Source: Granulosicoccus sp.
GTDB taxonomy: Bacteria; Pseudomonadota; Gammaproteobacteria; Granulosicoccales; Granulosicoccaceae
Assembly: GCA_023301725.1 (NCBI GenBank)
Contig: JALZUD010000011.1
Span: forward strand, 1-56,560
Direction: 5' to 3'
Length of the DNA: 56,560 nt
The position numbers and the translations under genes are program-made. Shown here piece after piece: positions 52,768 through 56,560 of the stretch; within the stretch, counting starts at the first letter, position 1; every line of letters begins with the position of its first letter. The notes under the pieces were generated by a model. The model saw nothing but the letters and a program-made list of their open reading frames with translations. It was not told where the DNA came from and ran no database searches.

Positions 52768-54117
52768 CTAACCGTTGATATAGGACTCAAACGAATCATC
52801 CATTGCATCAACCCACTTGGTGTGATGAGCGGGTGCCATGGTGCCTGTAATAACCGATCGATAGCTGTTATCACGAAATCCCATAATGTTTTCTTTTTTG
52901 TGTTTTTTCCACTGAAAAAAAGCTTCGTTGGCGCCATCGACGTCAAAGCTTGGATAGTCTGTTTCGCTGATAAGTTCTTTTACATAGTCACCTTGGTATC
53001 GGATACAGGCGTAGTCATCTTCCAGTGCATCTTCTTTTGTTACGCGATCGGCAACATCGCTAAGCATCGCATTTTTATCTGGTGCATTAAGCTTTCCAAG
53101 AATAGTGTCGCGTACGTACCAGGCTTGTGCATCAAACATATTGAAGGTGTACCACTGATCTTGCATGCCTAAATAAAACAAACGTGGGTTGTGCACGTAA
53201 GTCACACCTTTATACAAATCGTTGGACGCGAGCCGGTTCGCTGTGGATAGTGTCAGATCGTCTGCCATGAAGGGGAAATGATGCCTGTAACCTGTGCACA
53301 AAATGATGGCATCCACTTCTGCAGTGCTTCCGTCTTTAAAAGTGGCGGTATTGCCTTGCACATTTTGCAGTAACGGAACCTCGTTCCAGTTATCAGGCCA
53401 GTTATAGCCCATAGGTGCTGTGCGATGACTAACGGTGACTGATTGACATCCGTATTTCCAGCACTGAGAGCCAATGTCCTCTGCGGAGTAGCTAGTGCCA
53501 ATAATAAGTACTCGTTTATCTTTGAACTCAACGGCATCACGGAAATCGTGTGCATGCATGATACGGCCATTAAAACTCTCAAAGCCCTCAAACTGAGGGA
53601 CATTGGGTGTCGAAAAATGTCCGTTAGCCACAATGACGTGATCAAACAACTCGGTTGTCTCTTGGTCGGTTTCAAGATTGTGCGAAGTTACTGAAAACTG
53701 TTCGCTTGAGTTGTCATATTTAACGAGCTTTACCGGCGTTTTGAATCGAATCCATTGACGCACATCGGCCTTTTCAACACGCCCTTTTATGTAGTCCCAT
53801 AGAACAGCGCGTGGAGGGTAGGAAGCGATTTGCTTACCAAAGTGCTCTTCAAAACTGTAATCAGCAAATTCTAATCCTTCCTTGGGGCCATTCGACCATA
53901 GGTAGCGATACATACTGCCGTGCACAGGCTCTCCGTGCTCATCCAACCCTGTGCGCCAGCTGTAATGCCAAAGACCACCCCAATTATCTTGTTTTTCAAA
54001 ACAGACGACTTCGGGAATGGCTTCGCCGTTTTGTGCGGCTGATTGAAATGCTCTTAACTGGGCAAGCCCTGAAGGACCAGCACCGATTACGGCGATTCTC
54101 TTTTTTCCAGTGTCCAA
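52768..54117 (-). CDS. tmm: Trimethylamine monooxygenase (bacterial FMO)
   Basis: The 449-aa protein has the FAD motif GAGPSG (12-17), NADPH motif [10 protein letters not shown] (207-216) and the FMO-identifying FxGxxxHxxxF at F182-F192. The N-terminal blocks ([40 protein letters not shown]) match Tmm of marine bacteria as I recall it. It oxidises trimethylamine to TMAO with NADPH and O2. It follows osmC by 36 nt on the minus strand. With Tdm, Tmo and Mgs/GmaS genes in the window, Tmm is the natural call over a generic FMO. Confidence 0.93.
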   Translation of the reverse strand: MDTGKKRIAVIGAGPSGLAQLRAFQSAAQNGEAIPEVVCFEKQDNWGGLWHYSWRTGLDEHGEPVHGSMYRYLWSNGPKEGLEFADYSFEEHFGKQIASYPPRAVLWDYIKGRVEKADVRQWIRFKTPVKLVKYDNSSEQFSVTSHNLETDQETTELFDHVIVANGHFSTPNVPQFEGFESFNGRIMHAHDFRDAVEFKDKRVLIIGTSYSAEDIGSQCWKYGCQSVTVSHRTAPMGYNWPDNWNEVPLLQNVQGNTATFKDGSTAEVDAIILCTGYRHHFPFMADDLTLSTANRLASNDLYKGVTYVHNPRLFYLGMQDQWYTFNMFDAQAWYVRDTILGKLNAPDKNAMLSDVADRVTKEDALEDDYACIRYQGDYVKELISETDYPSFDVDGANEAFFQWKKHKKENIMGFRDNSYRSVITGTMAPAHHTKWVDAMDDSFESYING

Positions 54118-54153
54118 GCGTCTACTCTCGTTATGTGTTTTAAGTATCTACTA

Positions 54154-54609
54154 TCAAGCCTTTGACCAGTTTTCCACAATTTCAGTACCAGCGTGGCGAA
54201 ATATTTTTGCTACTGGACAATACTTGGCCAGTTCTGTTGCGACACTTTCAAGTTCTGCCGTCGTTGCTGTTCCATCGGCAACGATATTCAGTTCTATTTT
54301 GGTAAAAGGTACTTCTACCTCCTCCATGAGCATGACGCCTCGTCGATCAAAGGTGTACGTTGCATTGATGGTTAAATGACCCATATCAACGCCTAGTTTA
54401 TCAGCGCATTTATTGGCAATAACATTGGTACAACCTATCAGGGCTGCAACAGCGGCTTCGGTAGGTGTTGGCCCAAGATTGGTGCCACCACGTTCGGTAG
54501 GTTCATCAATAGCGAAGGTCACATCGCGAACACTTAAATTGGACAGCGCATGTGAAGGACTTGTGCTTTTTATACTTTGGCTAATCGTTGATTTTTGTTT
54601 GATGGCCAT
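54154..54609 (-). CDS. OsmC family peroxiredoxin-like protein
   Basis: The 151-aa protein has the OsmC two-cysteine layout: GCTNVIANKCADKLGVD with the first Cys, and AKYCPVAKIFRHAG with the second. The usual EVPFTKIELNIVADG strand block is present. OsmC-like proteins reduce organic hydroperoxides. It lies 36 nt upstream of tmm, so co-transcription is likely; it could protect against peroxide leaking from the flavin monooxygenase (inference). Confidence 0.85.
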   Translation of the reverse strand: MAIKQKSTISQSIKSTSPSHALSNLSVRDVTFAIDEPTERGGTNLGPTPTEAAVAALIGCTNVIANKCADKLGVDMGHLTINATYTFDRRGVMLMEEVEVPFTKIELNIVADGTATTAELESVATELAKYCPVAKIFRHAGTEIVENWSKA

Positions 54610-54742
54610 TGTTGCTTTTTTCCGTTGTCTAGATCGAGTGAGCTATAGGTTTAAGCGGCGTTAAGCGAGGTGATGCCTCAATGTTAGTCCGGTGCGAACT
54701 CATTAGTGCGTTTGCATTTGTGGCAAAACCCAGTAACTTCGC

Positions 54743-55372
54743 TCAAGGCATTGGTATTTTAGTGACAAATTTGGGTACCTGATATCCCTTTTGTACCGCT
54801 GGACGTGCAGCAATAGTGGTATACCAACGCAACAGGTTTTTATACTCCTTTAAGTCAATGCCTTGCCATTCAAAGCGTGAGATCCATGGCCAGCAAGCCA
54901 TGTCAGCAATCGAGTATTCTCCCGCAATGAAGTCCCTATTCTCTAACTGTTTTTCCAGAACGCCGTAAAGCCTGCGTGTCTCACTCTGGTATCGGTCTTC
55001 GGCGTATTGAGATTTTCCCGGGTTGTATTTTAAAAAGTGATGAGTTTGACCTGCCATTGGGCCAAGGCCGCCCATCTGCCAGTTCAACCATTCAAGCGTT
55101 GTCCAGCGGGTTTTAGTATCTGTTGACAGAAAACGATGATGTTTTTCTGCTAAATATTGCATGATGGCGCCAGATTCCATCATTGAAATTCCTGTCTCGG
55201 TATCCTTAATAGCCGGGATACGATTGTTTGGTGCAATGGCAAGAAAGTGGGGGCTGAATTGCTCATTTTTTGTAATATCAATGGGATGCACGGTGTAGTC
55301 AATGCCAAGCTCTTCGAGAAGAATGGATACTTTTCGCCCATTGGGTGTTGTCCAAGAATAAAATTCAATCAT
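54743..55372 (-). CDS. Glutathione S-transferase family protein (YfcG/YghU-like)
   Basis: The 209-aa protein has an N-terminal thioredoxin-like domain (FYSWTTPNGRKVSILLEELG, NNRIPAIKD, MMESGAIMQYLAEK) and an alpha-helical C-terminal domain (FIAGEYSIADMACWPW). The TTPNG active-site stretch resembles the nu-class/YfcG disulfide-reductases rather than Ser- or Tyr-type GSTs. It lies between osmC (133 nt) and the Lrp regulator (45 nt). It might act in thiol-based detoxification, e.g. of formaldehyde adducts, which is speculation. Confidence 0.88.
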   Translation of the reverse strand: MIEFYSWTTPNGRKVSILLEELGIDYTVHPIDITKNEQFSPHFLAIAPNNRIPAIKDTETGISMMESGAIMQYLAEKHHRFLSTDTKTRWTTLEWLNWQMGGLGPMAGQTHHFLKYNPGKSQYAEDRYQSETRRLYGVLEKQLENRDFIAGEYSIADMACWPWISRFEWQGIDLKEYKNLLRWYTTIAARPAVQKGYQVPKFVTKIPMP

Positions 55373-55417
55373 TGTCGGAAGTGTCTGTAGTTTCGGTTGC
55401 GGGTCTTCAGGATACCG

Positions 55418-55891
55418 CTAATTGGCCTCGTCTAGATCAAGAGCGATGGTGTCAGCGACGCAGCGGATGGCAAAGTTACTGCGAACCTGAGCCACGCCAG
55501 GCAGACTAGCAATACTTTCGCGATGAATGGCTTCGTAGTCAGCAACATCTTCGCAGGTCACATGTACCAGATAATCTGGCATTCCAGCCATAAGGTGACA
55601 GCTCTGTACATGGGGCACCTTGAGTACTGCAGCCTCGAACTCGCTAAGCGTCTCCTTTCTCTGGCATTCGAGTGAGATTTCGACAAAAACGGAGACGCTG
55701 CGCCCCACTAGTTTTCGATTGACGATAGCCGCATAGCGTTCAATGATCTTTTCATCTTCTAGACGCCGCACCCTGCGATGACACGCTGAGGCTGATAGCC
55801 CTATTTTGTCGGCAAGTTCTGCGTTAGTGATCCGACCATCTATTTGTAGAGCCTTGATAATCGTATGATCTATGCTGTCAAGTTCAATCAT
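55418..55891 (-). CDS. Lrp/AsnC-family transcription regulator
   Basis: The 157-aa protein has an N-terminal helix-turn-helix (about 10-55; RITNAELADKIGLSASACHRRVRRLE) and a C-terminal RAM/AsnC ligand-binding domain (VPHVQSCHLMAGMPDYLVHV). It is divergent from the ald gene, 145 nt apart, as is usual for AldR-type regulators of alanine dehydrogenase. The effector is probably an amino acid. Confidence 0.92.
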   Translation of the reverse strand: MIELDSIDHTIIKALQIDGRITNAELADKIGLSASACHRRVRRLEDEKIIERYAAIVNRKLVGRSVSVFVEISLECQRKETLSEFEAAVLKVPHVQSCHLMAGMPDYLVHVTCEDVADYEAIHRESIASLPGVAQVRSNFAIRCVADTIALDLDEAN

Positions 55892-56036
55892 TCGAAGATA
55901 CTACGACAGAATGATAAATATTTCGTGATTAATTCAACAAAGTGCACAAATTTCGGTGAACTTGCATACACCTTCTAACTCTGACTCGGTATCTTGAAAC
56001 CAAGTATTCAACCTTAATTGCAATCAGGAGAAGCCG

Positions 56037-56560
56037 ATGCGTATTGGATTACCGAAAGAGATCAAGAACCACGAGCAAAGAGTAGGTCTTACGCCAGATA
56101 GCGTATCCGAACTCACTCGGCGGGGGCATTCGGTGCTGGTTGAAACCAATGCAGGTATAGGCATTGGCTCAAGCGATGACGCCTACATCGCCGCGGGTGC
56201 CGACATTGCGCCAAATGCTGCTGCGGTGTTTGAAGGCGTTCAGATGATCGTTAAAGTGAAAGAGCCGCAGGCTGTAGAGCGTGCGATGTTGCGTGAAGAT
56301 CACACGCTATTCACGTATTTGCACCTTGCGCCTGATGCTGATCAAACCAGAGATCTGGTCAACAGTGGCGCCACCTGCATAGCTTATGAGACAGTGACAG
56401 ACAATAACAATGCACTACCTCTGTTGGCGCCCATGTCCAAAGTGGCAGGTCGTATGTCGATTCAAGCAGCAGCGAACTACTTGCAACAACCTAACGGCGG
56501 TTGTGGCAAGTTGATAGGTGGCGTACCAGGTGTGGCACCTGCGAAGATCGTCATAATTGG
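56037..56560 (+). CDS. ald: Alanine dehydrogenase (3' end outside window)
   Basis: The ATG at 56037 follows CAGGAG with 6-nt spacing. The 174 visible residues start MRIGLPKEIKNHEQRVGL, the family signature, with VKVKEPQ (substrate-binding Lys), THLFTYLHLAPD, and PMSKVAGRMSIQ. The frame is open to the end, where the Rossmann part (GVPGVAPAKIVIIG) begins. It reversibly deaminates alanine to pyruvate and ammonium with NAD. An Lrp-type regulator is divergent. The gene is incomplete. Confidence 0.95.
   Translation, partial: MRIGLPKEIKNHEQRVGLTPDSVSELTRRGHSVLVETNAGIGIGSSDDAYIAAGADIAPNAAAVFEGVQMIVKVKEPQAVERAMLREDHTLFTYLHLAPDADQTRDLVNSGATCIAYETVTDNNNALPLLAPMSKVAGRMSIQAAANYLQQPNGGCGKLIGGVPGVAPAKIVII

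Overview
The window looks like a chromosomal stretch of a marine, heterotrophic, Gram-negative bacterium, most likely a gammaproteobacterium. The evidence is an alginate lyase, a DcaP-type outer-membrane porin, GC content that appears moderate (not counted), and gene families typical of marine proteobacteria. A Granulosicoccus-like organism would fit, but that is inference. No rRNA, tRNA, CRISPR array, insertion sequence or phage gene was seen.

Left part (1-32 kb) is a mixed accessory/catabolic region. It holds a truncated PL7 alginate lyase, a HEAT-like membrane-anchored protein, a DcaP porin, a TPR-sulfotransferase coupled to a lipoprotein metallopeptidase, a PGPGW-like membrane protein, and an unknown 252-aa protein coupled to a large molybdopterin nitrate reductase fused to a CysJ-like NADPH reductase. 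Next come an alkaline-phosphatase-fold protein, a DUF1801 protein, a DCC protein, a complete CUT1-type sugar ABC transporter (binding protein, two permeases, ATPase), an SDR with a small membrane protein, an aquaporin, a secreted two-domain F5/8C protein, a nitronate-monooxygenase/BenE pair, and an HbpS - hydroxyacid dehydrogenase - HbpS cluster. A hypothetical protein, an HSL-type esterase, a zinc-ribbon membrane protein and an ADP-ribosylglycohydrolase close this part.

Right part (32.6-54.1 kb) is the main story: a nearly complete pathway for methylated amines. An XRE-cupin regulator precedes a minus-strand run mgsA-mgsB-mgsC-gmaS-dmmD-dmmA-dmmB-dmmC (transcribed from 41.8 down to 33.4 kb). 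Divergent from it is a plus-strand run tmoX-tmoW-tmoV-tdm. After a drug/metabolite exporter-like gene, NrtS, a SRAP protein and an ammonium transporter with a small partner ORF, tmm follows on the minus strand behind osmC. The predicted flow is trimethylamine to TMAO (Tmm), TMAO uptake (TmoXWV), TMAO to dimethylamine plus formaldehyde (Tdm), dimethylamine to methylamine plus formaldehyde (DmmABC), methylamine plus glutamate to gamma-glutamylmethylamide (GmaS), and then N-methylglutamate (MgsABC). The last known step, N-methylglutamate dehydrogenase (MgdABCD), is not in the window. Released ammonium could be handled by Amt and alanine dehydrogenase.

The right edge carries a GST, an Lrp-type regulator and the start of a divergent alanine dehydrogenase gene. 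Two copies of a roughly 100-bp inverted-repeat element in the same orientation (30.56 and 52.46 kb) bracket most of the methylamine cluster.
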